Assembly: GCF_001279525.1 (NCBI RefSeq)
Contig: NZ_LGDY01000124.1
Coordinates: 1-64,000, forward strand
Source of the DNA: Nocardia sp. NRRL S-836
GTDB lineage: Bacteria; Actinomycetota; Actinomycetes; Mycobacteriales; Pseudonocardiaceae
DNA: 64,000 nt
Reading direction: 5' to 3'
Shown here: positions 1 to 8,243 of the stretch, piece after piece
How positions within the stretch are numbered: position 1 is the first letter of the stretch
How the letters are laid out: each line of letters opens with the position of its first letter
The notes under the pieces: generated by a model
What the model was told of the DNA's origin: nothing
Databases searched by the model: none
Seen by the model: the letters and a program-made list of their open reading frames with translations, nothing else
Program-made: the position numbers and the translations under genes

Positions 1-710
1 CCGACAACACCCGCATCCTCACCGGCAGCAACGACAACACCGCCCGCATCTGGGACGCCACCACCGGCCAACCCATCCACCAGCTAACCGGACACACCGA
101 GCGGGTTCGATCCGTGGCCTGGTCCCCCGACAACACCCGCATCCTCACCGGCAGCAACGACAACACCGCCCGCATCTGGGACGCCACGACAGGCCAACCC
201 ATCCACCAGCTAACCGGACACGAAACCGCGGTCAACGCAGTGGCCTGGTCCCCCGACAACACCCGCATCCTCACCGGCAGCACCGACAACACCGCCCGCA
301 TCTGGGACGCCACCGCAGGCCAACCCATCCACACACTCATCGGACACGAAGACGCCATCGACTCCGTGGCCTGGTCCCCCGACAGCACCCGCATCCTCAC
401 CGGCAGCGACGACAACACCGCCCGCATCTGGGACGCCACCACAGGCCAACCCATCCACCAGCTAACCGGGCACCAGAGCCTGGTCAACGCAGTGGCCTGG
501 TCCCCCGACAACACCCGCATCCTCACCGGCAGCGCCGACAACACCGCGCGCATCTGGGACGCCACCACCGGCCAACCCATCCACACACTCACCGGACACA
601 CCGACTGGGTCCGATCCGTGGCCTGGTCACCCGACAACACCCGCATCCTCACCGGCAGCGACGACAACACCGTCCGCATCTGGGACGCCACTACCGGCCA
701 ACAGGTGGAG
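1..710 (+). repeat. 126-bp tandem repeats encoding WD40 blades
   Basis: Five full units and a partial one, period 126 bp, with long blocks of identical nucleotide sequence (for example GTGGCCTGGTCCCCCGACAA in nearly every unit) separated by a short variable stretch after the GH dipeptide. Identity at synonymous positions points to recent duplication or gene conversion rather than protein-level selection alone. Confidence 0.9.
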
Positions 711-887
711 TCGTACATAGCGTTCTTGCCTGCTGACGAGCTAGCTATTCTCGATGCCAAGACAGACGCATTGATCGGTTGTACCGACGGTGCATGGCGC
801 TGGCTCGGCTGGAACGTCATGCGCGACGGCCGGATTGACCGCATCCCAGCGGAATCCTTCGGCCCGCTACCTCCGTTGCCGGAGTAA
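1..887 (+). CDS. WD40 repeat protein, C-terminal part (5' end outside window)
   Basis: The frame is open from base 3 and runs into the window from the left, so the true start is not here; the first in-frame GTG (114) is only an internal Val. The visible part is a train of 42-residue WD40 blades (126 bp period: V-A-W-S-P motifs at 114, 240, 366, 492 and 618, preceded by one partial blade), each with the GH...D..V..VAWSPD...ILTGS.DNTARIWDA signature. After the last blade come about 60 non-repeat residues containing L-P-A-D-E and W-R-W-L-G-W. Such a cap often closes WD40 propellers of large actinobacterial NACHT/NB-ARC (STAND) signalling proteins; that the missing N-terminus is such an ATPase is inference. 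The propeller most likely senses a protein ligand in the cytoplasm. Blades are almost identical at DNA level, suggesting recent expansion. Confidence 0.85.
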   Translation, partial: DNTRILTGSNDNTARIWDATTGQPIHQLTGHTERVRSVAWSPDNTRILTGSNDNTARIWDATTGQPIHQLTGHETAVNAVAWSPDNTRILTGSTDNTARIWDATAGQPIHTLIGHEDAIDSVAWSPDSTRILTGSDDNTARIWDATTGQPIHQLTGHQSLVNAVAWSPDNTRILTGSADNTARIWDATTGQPIHTLTGHTDWVRSVAWSPDNTRILTGSDDNTVRIWDATTGQQVESYIAFLPADELAILDAKTDALIGCTDGAWRWLGWNVMRDGRIDRIPAESFGPLPPLPE

Positions 888-898
888 AAGACGCAAAC

Positions 899-944
899 GG
901 CCTGGCGGCCGACCCGATCGAGAGATCAGGTCGGCCGCCAGGCC
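899..944. terminator. Bidirectional hairpin between convergent genes
   Basis: Perfect 16-bp inverted repeat: GGCCTGGCGGCCGACC at 899-914 and its complement at 929-944, with a 14-base loop that itself holds GATC...GATC. It lies between the stop of the WD40 gene (887) and the stop of the convergent acyl-CoA dehydrogenase gene (965). There is no U-tract, as is common in actinobacteria. Confidence 0.85.
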
Positions 945-964
945 GTTGTCGATACGTTGAAGAA

Positions 965-2128
965 TCAGCCGTTCAGGACGGCGCGCGACATGACGACGCG
1001 TTGGATCTGGTTCGTGCCCTCGTAGATCTGCGTGATCTTCGCGTCCCGCATCATCCGCTCCACCGGGAAGTCACGCGTGTACCCGGCCCCACCGAACAGC
1101 TGCACGGCGTCGGTCGTGACCTCCATGGCCACATCCGACGCGAAGCACTTGGCAGCAGCGGTGATGAACCCGATGTTCGGCTCACCGCGCTCGGCCTTGG
1201 CGGCGGCGACGTAGACCATGTGGCGCGCGGCCTCGATCTTCATCGCCATGTCCGCGAGCATGAACTGCACGCCCTGGAAGTCCGAAATGGACTTCCCGAA
1301 CTGCTTGCGGTCCTTGACGTACGCGACCGCGGCCTCCAGGGCGCCCTGCGCGATGCCCACGGCCTGTGCACCGATCGTCGGACGCGTGTGGTCCAAAGTG
1401 CGAAGAGCGGTCTTCAGGCCGGTGCCCGGCTCACCGATGATCCGGTCGGCGGGGATCGTGCAGTTCTCGAAGTAGATCTCGCGGGTCGGCGAGCCCTTGA
1501 TGCCGAGCTTGCGCTCCTTGGGGCCCACCGAGAAACCGGGGTCGTCCTTGTGCACGACGAACGCCGAGATGCCCGCGGACTTCTTGGGCGCGTTGGGATC
1601 CGTCACGGCCATGACCGTGTACCAGGTGGACTCGCCGGCGTTGGTGATCCAGCTCTTGGTGCCGTTGAGCACCCAGTGGTCGCCGTCCAGGAGGGCCCGC
1701 GTGCGCATGGAGGCGGTGTCCGAACCGGCCTCGCGCTCCGACAACGCGTAGGAGGCCATGGCCTCACCGGACGCGATGGAGGGCATGACGAGCTGCTTCA
1801 GCTCCTCGGAGGCCGAGAGCAGGATCGGCATCGTGCCGAGCTTGTTCACGGCGGGGATCAGCGACGAGGACGCGCAGACGCGCGCGACCTCTTCGATGAC
1901 GATGCAGGTCGCCACGGAGTCCGCGCCCTGGCCGTCGTAGGACTCGGGGACGTGGACGGCCGCGAAACCGGCCTTGACCAGGGCGTTGTGCGCTTCCACG
2001 GGGAAGCGCTCGTTCTCGTCGACCTCGGCCGCGAACGGCTTGATCTCCTTCTCGGCGAGCGAGCGGACGGCCTCTCGCAGCGCCTCGTGCTCCTCGGCGA
2101 GCTGGTAGGTGCCGAAGCTCGGGTTCAC
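965..2128 (-). CDS. fadE25: Acyl-CoA dehydrogenase (FadE25-like)
   Basis: 387 residues, the usual length of the soluble FAD-dependent acyl-CoA dehydrogenases that oxidise acyl-CoA to trans-2-enoyl-CoA. The helical N-terminal domain, the middle beta domain with YALSEREAGSD and W-I-T-N-A-G, and the C-terminal helical domain are all present. The catalytic base is the Glu of Y-E-G-T near the C-terminus (I-Y-E-G-T-N-Q-I-Q). GTG start at 2128 is preceded by a good GGGAGGT ribosome site. It lies directly downstream of purE on the same strand, the order found for fadE25 in Mycobacterium tuberculosis (Rv3276c-Rv3274c), which supports the symbol. Exact chain-length or branched-chain preference cannot be read from sequence. 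Confidence 0.9.
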   Translation of the reverse strand: MNPSFGTYQLAEEHEALREAVRSLAEKEIKPFAAEVDENERFPVEAHNALVKAGFAAVHVPESYDGQGADSVATCIVIEEVARVCASSSLIPAVNKLGTMPILLSASEELKQLVMPSIASGEAMASYALSEREAGSDTASMRTRALLDGDHWVLNGTKSWITNAGESTWYTVMAVTDPNAPKKSAGISAFVVHKDDPGFSVGPKERKLGIKGSPTREIYFENCTIPADRIIGEPGTGLKTALRTLDHTRPTIGAQAVGIAQGALEAAVAYVKDRKQFGKSISDFQGVQFMLADMAMKIEAARHMVYVAAAKAERGEPNIGFITAAAKCFASDVAMEVTTDAVQLFGGAGYTRDFPVERMMRDAKITQIYEGTNQIQRVVMSRAVLNG

Positions 2129-2166
2129 CTTGTTACCTCCCGGTAGCGAGTACTCGGCACGATGTT

Positions 2167-2189
2167 AGCGCCCGTTCACACGGGGCGCT
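2167..2189 (-). terminator. Hairpin between purE and the acyl-CoA dehydrogenase gene
   Basis: AGCGCCCGT at 2167-2175 pairs with ACGGGGCGCT at 2180-2189 with one bulged G and a 4-base loop. It sits 18 bases past the purE stop and about 40 bases before the dehydrogenase start, so it probably ends or attenuates the purKE transcript. Confidence 0.5.
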
Positions 2190-2206
2190 GCTGTGCCGTT
2201 GAGCAC

Positions 2207-2701
2207 TCAGAGGGACTTCTGCAGAGCGGCGTCCTTGTCCAGCACCAGCTGCTCCAGTTCTGCCTGGAAGCGGGCCATGCGGTCCTGCAACGCGGGGTCG
2301 CTCGAAGCCAGCATCCGGACGGCCAGGAGGCCTGCGTTGCGGGCACCACCCACCGAGACGGTGGCGACCGGGACGCCCGCGGGCATCTGCACGATGGACA
2401 GCAGGGAGTCCATGCCGTCGAGGTACTTCAGCGGCACGGGCACGCCGATGACCGGGAGCACGGTGGCGGAGGCGACCATGCCGGGCAGGTGGGCGGCGCC
2501 GCCCGCGCCCGCGATGATCACGCGCAGGCCGCGGCCGGCGGCGGAAGCGGCGTAGTCGAGCATGCGCTGCGGGGTGCGGTGCGCGGAGACGACGCTCACC
2601 TCGAACGGCACGTCGAACTCGGCGAGGGCCTCGGTGGCGGCCTTCATCACCGGCCAGTCCGAGTCGCTGCCCATGATCACGCCAACCTGAACAGCAGTCA
2701 C
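2207..2701 (-). CDS. purE: N5-carboxyaminoimidazole ribonucleotide mutase
   Basis: 164 residues. PurE moves the carboxylate of N5-CAIR to give CAIR, the second half of the two-step AIR carboxylation in bacterial purine synthesis. The N-terminal [11 protein letters not shown] phosphate-binding signature, V-S-A-H-R-T-P active-site loop and [13 protein letters not shown] segment are all intact. The GTG at 2701 is chosen because it overlaps the purK stop as GTGA (2698-2701) and places the signature about 6 residues from the N-terminus; the longer reading frame up to 2737 only extends into purK. Translationally coupled to purK. Confidence 0.96.
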   Translation of the reverse strand: MTAVQVGVIMGSDSDWPVMKAATEALAEFDVPFEVSVVSAHRTPQRMLDYAASAAGRGLRVIIAGAGGAAHLPGMVASATVLPVIGVPVPLKYLDGMDSLLSIVQMPAGVPVATVSVGGARNAGLLAVRMLASSDPALQDRMARFQAELEQLVLDKDAALQKSL

Positions 2702-3885
2702 TCCGAGCTCCCGTGAATGTCGTATCCGTCTGACCAAACGCCGGTGGACAACCAGTCCGCTGCCAGCCGCGCCCGCGAGCGGACCGTCGTCATGTCGGTG
2801 CCGAGGAACGTCACGTGGCCGACCTTGCGGCCCGGCCGTTCCTCCTTGCCGTAGAGGTGCACGTGCGCGTCCGGGAAGCGGGCGAACAGGTGGTGCACGC
2901 GCTCGTCCGGGCCCATGGCGGGCGGTTCGGACGCGCCGAGCACGTTCGCCATCACCACGGCCGGCGCCATCAGGTCGGTGCGGCCCAGCGGGTAGTCGAG
3001 GACGGCGCGCAGGTGCTGTTCGAACTGGGAGGTGCGGGCGCCCTCGATCGACCAGTGGCCGGAGTTGTGGGGGCGCATCGCGAGCTCGTTGACGACGACG
3101 CCGTCCGCGGTCTCGAACAGCTCCACGGCCAGCACGCCCACGACGCCCAGCGCGTCGGCGACCTTCAGCGCCAGCTCCTGGGCGGCGTCACCGTCCAGGG
3201 CGGGTGCCGGTGCGAGGACCTCGACGCAGATGCCGTCCGACTGCACGGTCTCGACCACCGGCCACGCCGCGCCCTGTCCGAACGGCGAGCGCGCCACCAC
3301 GGCGGCCAGCTCGCGGCGCATCGGCACGCACTGCTCGACCATCAACGGCGTCCCGGCCTCCAGCAGCTCCGGCACGACCCGTTCGGCGCTCTGCGGGGTG
3401 TTCAGCATCCACACGCCGCGGCCGTCGTAGCCGCCGCGGATCGCCTTCAGCACGCACGGCCAGCCGTGCTCCGCGCCGAACTTGAGCACGTCGCGCACGT
3501 CGTGGACCTCGGCGAACGGCGGCACCGGCAGCCCGAGCTCCCGCAGCCGCACGCGCATCTTCAGCTTGTCCTGCGCGTACTGCAGGGCGTCCGGTCCGGG
3601 ATGGACCTTCACGCCCTCGGCGACCAGCGCGCGCAGGTGCTCGTTCGGCACGTGCTCGTGGTCGAACGTGACGACCTCGCAGCCCTTGGCGAACGCGCGC
3701 AGGGCGTCGAGGTCGGTGTGCGTGCCGAGCACCACGTCGCGCGCCACGAGGGCGGCCGGGTCGTTCTCGGAGACGGCGAGCACGCGCAGGGACTGGCCGA
3801 GCGGGATCGCGGCCTGGTGCGTCATGCGGGCGAGTTGCCCGCCGCCGACCATGCCGACGACGGGAAGACGGGTACGGGAGTCCAC
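2698..3885 (-). CDS. purK: 5-(carboxyamino)imidazole ribonucleotide synthase
   Basis: 395-residue ATP-grasp enzyme that carboxylates AIR with bicarbonate and ATP to N5-CAIR, the substrate of PurE encoded immediately downstream with a 4-base overlap. The Rossmann-like N-terminus ([13 protein letters not shown]), the ATP-grasp core ([17 protein letters not shown]) and the metal-binding [13 protein letters not shown] motif are present. The ATG at 3885 leaves room for the first beta strand. The upstream XRE gene overlaps this start by 64 bp on the same strand, so purKE may be translated from its transcript or from a promoter inside it. Confidence 0.95.
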   Translation of the reverse strand: MDSRTRLPVVGMVGGGQLARMTHQAAIPLGQSLRVLAVSENDPAALVARDVVLGTHTDLDALRAFAKGCEVVTFDHEHVPNEHLRALVAEGVKVHPGPDALQYAQDKLKMRVRLRELGLPVPPFAEVHDVRDVLKFGAEHGWPCVLKAIRGGYDGRGVWMLNTPQSAERVVPELLEAGTPLMVEQCVPMRRELAAVVARSPFGQGAAWPVVETVQSDGICVEVLAPAPALDGDAAQELALKVADALGVVGVLAVELFETADGVVVNELAMRPHNSGHWSIEGARTSQFEQHLRAVLDYPLGRTDLMAPAVVMANVLGASEPPAMGPDERVHHLFARFPDAHVHLYGKEERPGRKVGHVTFLGTDMTTVRSRARLAADWLSTGVWSDGYDIHGSSE

Positions 3886-4748
3886 GGTTCAGGCAGCCTA
3901 CCTGCACGTTCCGAGCCGCTCACCGGCAGAGCCGGGTGGCGGGGGTGGCGTGAGGCGCAGGTCACGGGCGGCGGGGCGGGCGGGTCCGTCAGCAGTGCCA
4001 GCCGCTGCGCGGTCACGCTGCCCGCGGGCGCCGTGTGGATCACCAGCCGCTGGTCCTGCTCGACGTCGGCGACCACCTCGCAGTCGAGCTCCAGCAGGCC
4101 CGCGACCGGGTGCCGCAGCCGTTTGCGGTCCGAGCGGCGCACGGCCACGTCGTGCGCGGCCCACAGGCGGGCGAACAACGGGCTCGTCATCAGGTCGTCG
4201 ACCAGCGGGCGCGCGGACGGGCGGCGGGCGAGGGTGGCGCGCAGGTCGGCGACGTGGCCGCGGGCGATGTCCTCGCGGTCCTCCTCCGGCACCCAGCCGC
4301 CGGGGCCGAGGAAGAAGGCGCGCAGCAGGTTGCGGCCGGCGAAGCTGCCGAAGACCTGTTCGGCGGGGCGGGTCCACGCCAGCACGTCGCCCAGATCGGT
4401 GATCACGAGCGCGATGTCGTCCTGGAGGCGGTCGAGCAGCAGCCGCAGGCCGGGGCGCACGCCGGTGGGCGGCGGTTCCTCGGGTGCGGCGGAGCCGGCC
4501 AGGCGGAAGAGGTAGGCGCGTTCGTCCGGGGTGAGGCAGAGGGCGCGGGCCAGGCCGTTGAGGACCGCGGCCGACGGGTGCGGGCCGCGGGCCTGTTCGA
4601 GGCGGCTGAGGTAGTCGACGGACATCCCCGCGGCGGCCGCGACCTCCTCCCGGCGCAGGCCGGGCGTGCGGCGCCGGCCCCCGCCGCGCGGTGGCAGACG
4701 TTCGCGGCGGGTGCGGAGGAACGAGGCCAGTTCGCGCACGGGTTCCAC
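3822..4748 (-). CDS. XRE-family transcriptional regulator with MmyB-like ligand domain
   Basis: 308 residues. An N-terminal helix-turn-helix (residues about 8-75, with R-R-E-E-V-A-A-A-A-G-M-S-V-D-Y-L-S-R-L-E-Q) is followed by the MmyB-type PAS-like ligand-binding domain (about 95-255) seen in many actinobacterial regulators next to short-chain dehydrogenase genes. Here the divergent neighbour is such a gene. After R-L-A-L-L-T-D, where family members normally end, there is a tail of about 50 unconserved residues that runs 64 bp into purK; it looks like loss of the original stop codon. ATG at 4748; an inverted repeat in the 59-bp divergent spacer is a candidate operator. Confidence 0.85.
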   Translation of the reverse strand: MEPVRELASFLRTRRERLPPRGGGRRRTPGLRREEVAAAAGMSVDYLSRLEQARGPHPSAAVLNGLARALCLTPDERAYLFRLAGSAAPEEPPPTGVRPGLRLLLDRLQDDIALVITDLGDVLAWTRPAEQVFGSFAGRNLLRAFFLGPGGWVPEEDREDIARGHVADLRATLARRPSARPLVDDLMTSPLFARLWAAHDVAVRRSDRKRLRHPVAGLLELDCEVVADVEQDQRLVIHTAPAGSVTAQRLALLTDPPAPPPVTCASRHPRHPALPVSGSERAGRLPEPWTPVPVFPSSAWSAAGNSPA

Positions 4749-4779
4749 GGTAGCCGCGTACCGGCTGTCCCTGGCTACC
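4749..4779. promoter_or_regulatory. Inverted repeat in the XRE/SDR divergent spacer (candidate operator)
   Basis: GGTAGCC at 4749-4755 and GGCTACC at 4773-4779 form a perfect 7-bp dyad inside the 59-bp spacer between the divergent start codons. Its position suits autoregulation by the XRE protein and control of the SDR gene; this is inference from layout. Confidence 0.5.
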
Positions 4780-4807
4780 GCGCGGCCGTGGCCGCAGGCT
4801 CGAAGGC

Positions 4808-5569
4808 ATGAGGATCGCGATGACGGGGACGACCGGGCGGGTCGGGAGCAGGTTGCTGCCGAGGCTGCGCGAAGCGGGGCACGAGGTGCGCGTGTTCACG
4901 AAGAGGCTGGCGGACACCGAAGCGCTCGAAGAGCTCGTGGACGGTGCCGACGCCGTGGTGCACGTGGCGGCGGCGCTGAGGACCAGCACGGACTTCGAGG
5001 GCGTGAACGTCCACGGCACGAGGAGGCTGGCCGAGGTGTCGGCCGGGGTGCCGTTGTTCGTGCACATGAGCACGAACCTGGTCTACCCCGGCGGCTTGCT
5101 GCGACCGGCCACGGAGGACGACCCGGCGGAACCGTTGCCGGAGCTCGGCGACTACCCGAGGACGAAGGCGCTGGGTGAGCAGGCCGTCAGGGACACCAGG
5201 GAGGCGACGGTGCTGCGGCTGGCGTTCGTCTACGGCGACGGTGACCCGCACCTCGCGGAGTCGTTGCGGTGGGCGGAGCACTGGCCCGGTCACCAGCGGC
5301 TGCACATGGTGCACCACGCCGACGTGGCGCAGGCCGTGGTCAGGGTGCTGGAGACCGGGACGACCGGGACGTTCAACGTCGCCGACGACAGCCCCACGAC
5401 CGCCGCCGAGCTGCACCTGCTGAACGGCATCACCCCCAGTGAAGCCGTTCAGCAGGCGCAGTTCGACCCGTGGCACGGGATCGTGTCGACGGTCCGCGCG
5501 CAACGGGAGCTCGGGTTCCGGCCGCGCTACCCCTCCGCCTGGGCCGCGGCGACCGCGGGCGTGCTCTGA
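4808..5569 (+). CDS. NAD(P)-dependent epimerase/dehydratase-family (extended SDR) protein
   Basis: 253 residues with a Rossmann fold: nucleotide-binding T-G-T-T-G-R-V-G at residues 6-13, the V-H-V-A-A segment, active-site Ser-Thr before V-Y-P-G and the catalytic Y-P-R-T-K pair near residue 118. That makes it an extended short-chain dehydrogenase acting on a nucleotide sugar or similar small molecule; the substrate is unknown. Divergent from the XRE regulator, a common pairing that suggests the regulator controls it. Its 3' end overlaps the convergent ABC permease gene by 43 bp. Confidence 0.85.
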   Translation: MRIAMTGTTGRVGSRLLPRLREAGHEVRVFTKRLADTEALEELVDGADAVVHVAAALRTSTDFEGVNVHGTRRLAEVSAGVPLFVHMSTNLVYPGGLLRPATEDDPAEPLPELGDYPRTKALGEQAVRDTREATVLRLAFVYGDGDPHLAESLRWAEHWPGHQRLHMVHHADVAQAVVRVLETGTTGTFNVADDSPTTAAELHLLNGITPSEAVQQAQFDPWHGIVSTVRAQRELGFRPRYPSAWAAATAGVL

Positions 5570-6465
5570 GGAGCGGACGACACGTCGCGGCGGTGGGAGC
5601 GCGAAGGCCGCCACCCGCCGCCGCGGCGCAGCAGCCGGAACGTCAGGTACAGCGTCAGGGCGGCCAGCACCACGCAGATGCCGAACTCGATGAAGCGGAA
5701 CGCGAGGATGCGGTCCACCGGCTGGAAGTCGGCGAACGTGCCGGCGGCCGCCTTCGTGCTGCGCATGCAGCTGTGCGGCAACGGGAACTCGGCACAGCGG
5801 GCGGTCACGCCGACCGGTTCCAGGTCGTTGCCGACGAAGCCGTCGGTGATCTTCAGGGCGTCCGCGGGCACGACCGTCGTCTGGTCCCAGCGGGCGATCG
5901 AGCGGTGCACGGGCAGGTAGTGGTCACGCGCGAACGTGGCCAGCACGACGCGGACCAGCGTGTAGGCGACGAGGGTCGCGGCCATCGCGGTGACCGTGTG
6001 CCTGGTCAGCAGACCGGCCAGGACACCGGTGGCCAGGCCCAGCACCGCGTACCCGGCCTGCACCGCCCAGTGCGCCTCGAACATCGACCACGAGCGGTCG
6101 CCGTCGCCACTCAGGCCGTCACCGCTGCCGACCAGCGCCCCGAGCACGGCGGCGGCCAGGCCGAGCACCGCGAGCTTGCCGCGCAACCACCGCGCCGGCG
6201 TGACGTCCTGGCCCCACGCCACGAAGTAGGTGCGTTCCTCCAGCTCGCGGGCGAGCAGCGGGGCACCCCAGAACGCGCCGACGAGCGCGCCGAACCCGAG
6301 CTGCACGATGAGGCTGTAGAAGGCCGCCAGCGGCATTCCGGTCTGGACGCCGCCGGTCTCGGCCGACGCGAGACCGAGCGCCGAGAGCAGGGCGACGACC
6401 GACATGACGGCGATCGCCCACCGGTGCTGGCGCCAGGTCAGCCAGATCATCGCTTCCGCGTTCAC
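5527..6465 (-). CDS. ABC transporter permease-like membrane protein
   Basis: 312 residues with about six hydrophobic segments (strong ones near residues 13-33, 53-72, 98-118, 143-163, 168-188 and close to the C-terminus) and the N-terminal M-I-W-L-T-W-R-Q-H-R motif typical of the permease partners of YtrA-type GntR/ABC operons in actinobacteria. A large extracytoplasmic loop with two Cys lies before the last membrane segment. The GTG at 6465 overlaps the stop of the ATPase gene as GTGA (6462-6465). Substrate unknown; systems of this layout are often linked to cell-wall antibiotic stress, which is only a guess here. Confidence 0.8.
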   Translation of the reverse strand: MNAEAMIWLTWRQHRWAIAVMSVVALLSALGLASAETGGVQTGMPLAAFYSLIVQLGFGALVGAFWGAPLLARELEERTYFVAWGQDVTPARWLRGKLAVLGLAAAVLGALVGSGDGLSGDGDRSWSMFEAHWAVQAGYAVLGLATGVLAGLLTRHTVTAMAATLVAYTLVRVVLATFARDHYLPVHRSIARWDQTTVVPADALKITDGFVGNDLEPVGVTARCAEFPLPHSCMRSTKAAAGTFADFQPVDRILAFRFIEFGICVVLAALTLYLTFRLLRRGGGWRPSRSHRRDVSSAPQSTPAVAAAQAEG

Positions 6466-7256
6466 GCCGCACGCTCCAGGTGCGCCACGACGAGCTCCTC
6501 CAGCGTCACGTACCGCGCGGTCCACGGCTCGTCCACCCGTTCACCGCCGGAGCGCACCAGGAACGACGACTGCGCCTGACCGTGCCTGGCGGACACCACG
6601 GGTCCCTCCACCGGAGGTCTCGACGCGTGCGGGCCGGTGTAGAGGACGTGGTCCTCCAGCAGTTCGTCGGTGTCGCCGTCCACGATCAGGCGGCCGTCGT
6701 GCATCAGCAGCAACCGGTCGGCGACGCCGCCGATCTCGGCGACGACGTGCGTGGAGAAGACCAGCGTCATGCCGTTGTCCGTGACCTCGGTCAGCAACGA
6801 GCTCATGACCTTCCTGCGCGCCAACGGGTCCAGTTCGGACAGTGGCTCGTCCAGCAGCAGCACGTCCGGTCGTGCGCCCAACGCCAGTGCCAGCGTGACG
6901 TGCGTGCGCTGGCCGCCGGAGAGGTCGCCTATCTGCAGGCGTCGCGGCACCTTGAACCTGGTGAGCCAGGCGTCGGCGAGGTCGTTGTCCCACCTGGTGT
7001 TCATCCGCCGGCCGAACCGCAGGACGTCCGCGACCTTGAAGCCCTTGTACATCGGCTTGTGCTGCGGCACGTACGCGACCCGGCCCGCGACCGCGGCGTG
7101 CCCCGACTCCGGGGGCAGGTGCCCGGCCAGCACGTTCAGCAACGTCGACTTGCCCGAGCCGTTGGCGCCGACGACGGCCGTGACGCTGCCCGGCGGCAGT
7201 TCGAAGGAGACGCCACGGATGGCCCACTTCGACACTTCGGCCGCAACCACGCTCAT
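6462..7256 (-). CDS. ABC transporter ATP-binding protein
   Basis: 264 residues, a single nucleotide-binding domain. Walker A G-A-N-G-S-G-K-S-T near residue 32, Q-loop V-P-Q-H, signature L-S-G-G-Q, Walker B V-L-L-L-D-E-P and H-loop S-T-H-V are complete, so it should hydrolyse ATP. The ATG at 7256 overlaps the GntR stop as ATGA (7253-7256). Middle gene of a regulator-ATPase-permease operon read from right to left. Confidence 0.93.
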   Translation of the reverse strand: MSVVAAEVSKWAIRGVSFELPPGSVTAVVGANGSGKSTLLNVLAGHLPPESGHAAVAGRVAYVPQHKPMYKGFKVADVLRFGRRMNTRWDNDLADAWLTRFKVPRRLQIGDLSGGQRTHVTLALALGARPDVLLLDEPLSELDPLARRKVMSSLLTEVTDNGMTLVFSTHVVAEIGGVADRLLLMHDGRLIVDGDTDELLEDHVLYTGPHASRPPVEGPVVSARHGQAQSSFLVRSGGERVDEPWTARYVTLEELVVAHLERAA

Positions 7257-7633
7257 CGCGCTCCCCCACTCAGCACCTCGCGCAGCAGCGCGAAGATGTC
7301 CTCGTCCTCCAACCCGGCGGCGCGTGCCTCCGCGACCCAGCCGGCGAGCGTGACCCGCAGCGGGTCCAGGTCCTCGGGGGCGGCGGACCCCAGGGACGCC
7401 TTGACGAAGGTGCCGGAGCCCTGACGGGCTTCGACGAGGCCGGCGAGCTCCAGCTCGCGGTAGGCCTTCAGCACGGTGTTCGCGTTCACCCCGCTGCGCG
7501 CGACGACGTCGCGGACCGTCGGCAGCCGATCGCCCGGCTGCAGCCAGCCGAGCCGCAAGGCCTCCCTGACCTGCTGCCCCAGCTGCAGGTACGCGGGATA
7601 GCCGCTGCCGCGGTCGACGTGGAACTCGACCAC
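7253..7633 (-). CDS. GntR-family (YtrA subfamily) transcriptional regulator
   Basis: 126 residues: a winged helix-turn-helix (residues about 12-80, with L-P-T-V-R-D-V-V-A-R-S-G-V-N-A-N-T-V-L-K-A-Y) and the short helical tail of the YtrA subfamily, which represses its own ABC operon. GTG start at 7633, with GGGGGAG ten bases upstream. First gene of the operon; a palindromic AT-rich operator lies directly upstream. Confidence 0.92.
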   Translation of the reverse strand: MVEFHVDRGSGYPAYLQLGQQVREALRLGWLQPGDRLPTVRDVVARSGVNANTVLKAYRELELAGLVEARQGSGTFVKASLGSAAPEDLDPLRVTLAGWVAEARAAGLEDEDIFALLREVLSGGAR

Positions 7634-7647
7634 CCGTGCTCCCCCAG

Positions 7648-7677
7648 ATTGTTCTACTCAACTAAGACAATAGAACA
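7648..7677 (-). promoter_or_regulatory. Promoter/operator of the GntR-ABC operon
   Basis: An unusually AT-rich island in this genome. TGTTCTA at 7650-7656 and TAGAACA at 7671-7677 form a perfect 7-bp dyad, and ATTGT (7648-7652) with ACAAT (7667-7671) a second nested one. It lies 15-45 bases upstream of the GntR start, overlapping where the promoter must be, as expected for autorepression by a YtrA-type regulator. Confidence 0.7.
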
Positions 7678-7699
7678 CTTCCGCTCCCGTTGTGAAGTC

Positions 7700-8202
7700 A
7701 CACGGGGCCCCGCGTTCCTCCCTGGGGGAACGCGGGGCCCCCGCGTGACACGACGCAGACGAGCGCACGCGGGGAGCTTTCGTACTCTCCTGCGGCACCA
7801 AAGCGCCCCGCGTGACACCACCGGCGAGGCTTACGCGGGGAGCTTTCGCACGACAGGAACGGACGAAAGCTCCCCGCGTGGCACGACAGGCACACGGCAC
7901 GTGTCACGCGGGAAACTTCCGCACCGTCACGCGGCACGTGTCACGCGGGAGCGCCGCGTTGCTCCCTGGGAAACGTGGAGCCCCCGCGTGACACGACCTG
8001 ACGAGCGCACGCGGGGTCGTACGCGGGGAGCTTTCGTACGACAGGAACGGACGGAAGCGCCCCGCGTGACACGAGGCAGACGAGCGCACGCGGGGAGCTT
8101 TCGTACTCTCCTGCGGCACGAAAGCGCCCCGCGTGACACCACCGGCGAGGCTTACGCGGGGAGCTTTCGCACGACAGGAGCGGACGGAAGGGCCCCGCGT
8201 GG
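7700..8202. repeat. Cluster of CACGCGGGG-type palindromic repeats in a 610-bp non-coding gap
   Basis: The gap 7634-8243 has no convincing gene. It is built from hairpin modules of the form CACGCGGGGAGCTTTCGT - loop - ACGAAAGCNCCCCGCGTG. One module is perfect over 15 bp (7834-7848 with 7864-7878); the first (about 7704-7733) uses GGGCCCCGCGTTCC and its complement. Further imperfect modules lie near 7767-7815, 8029-8068, 8088-8136 and 8155-8202. A block of about 127 bp at 7739-7865 recurs at 8060-8186 with about three mismatches, offset 321 bp. Several long frames cross the block on both strands but follow the repeat units and have no ribosome sites. Confidence 0.85.
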
Positions 8203-8243
8203 GGTGGTGGGGAACGGGGAGGGGCGGGCGCGGGACAGGGGAG

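Noticed and set aside
1001..2146. Long plus-strand frame antisense to the acyl-CoA dehydrogenase gene
   Set aside because: Arg/His/Gly-rich shadow of a high-GC gene, no family features; the minus-strand enzyme is unmistakable.
3898..5073. 391-codon minus-strand frame overlapping the XRE gene
   Set aside because: Different frame of the same strand with Arg/Pro-only composition; the HTH and ligand domain are in the other frame.
7739..8186. Possible CRISPR array
   Set aside because: Repeats are palindromic modules of unequal spacing and a single large duplication, without uniform unique spacers or cas genes.
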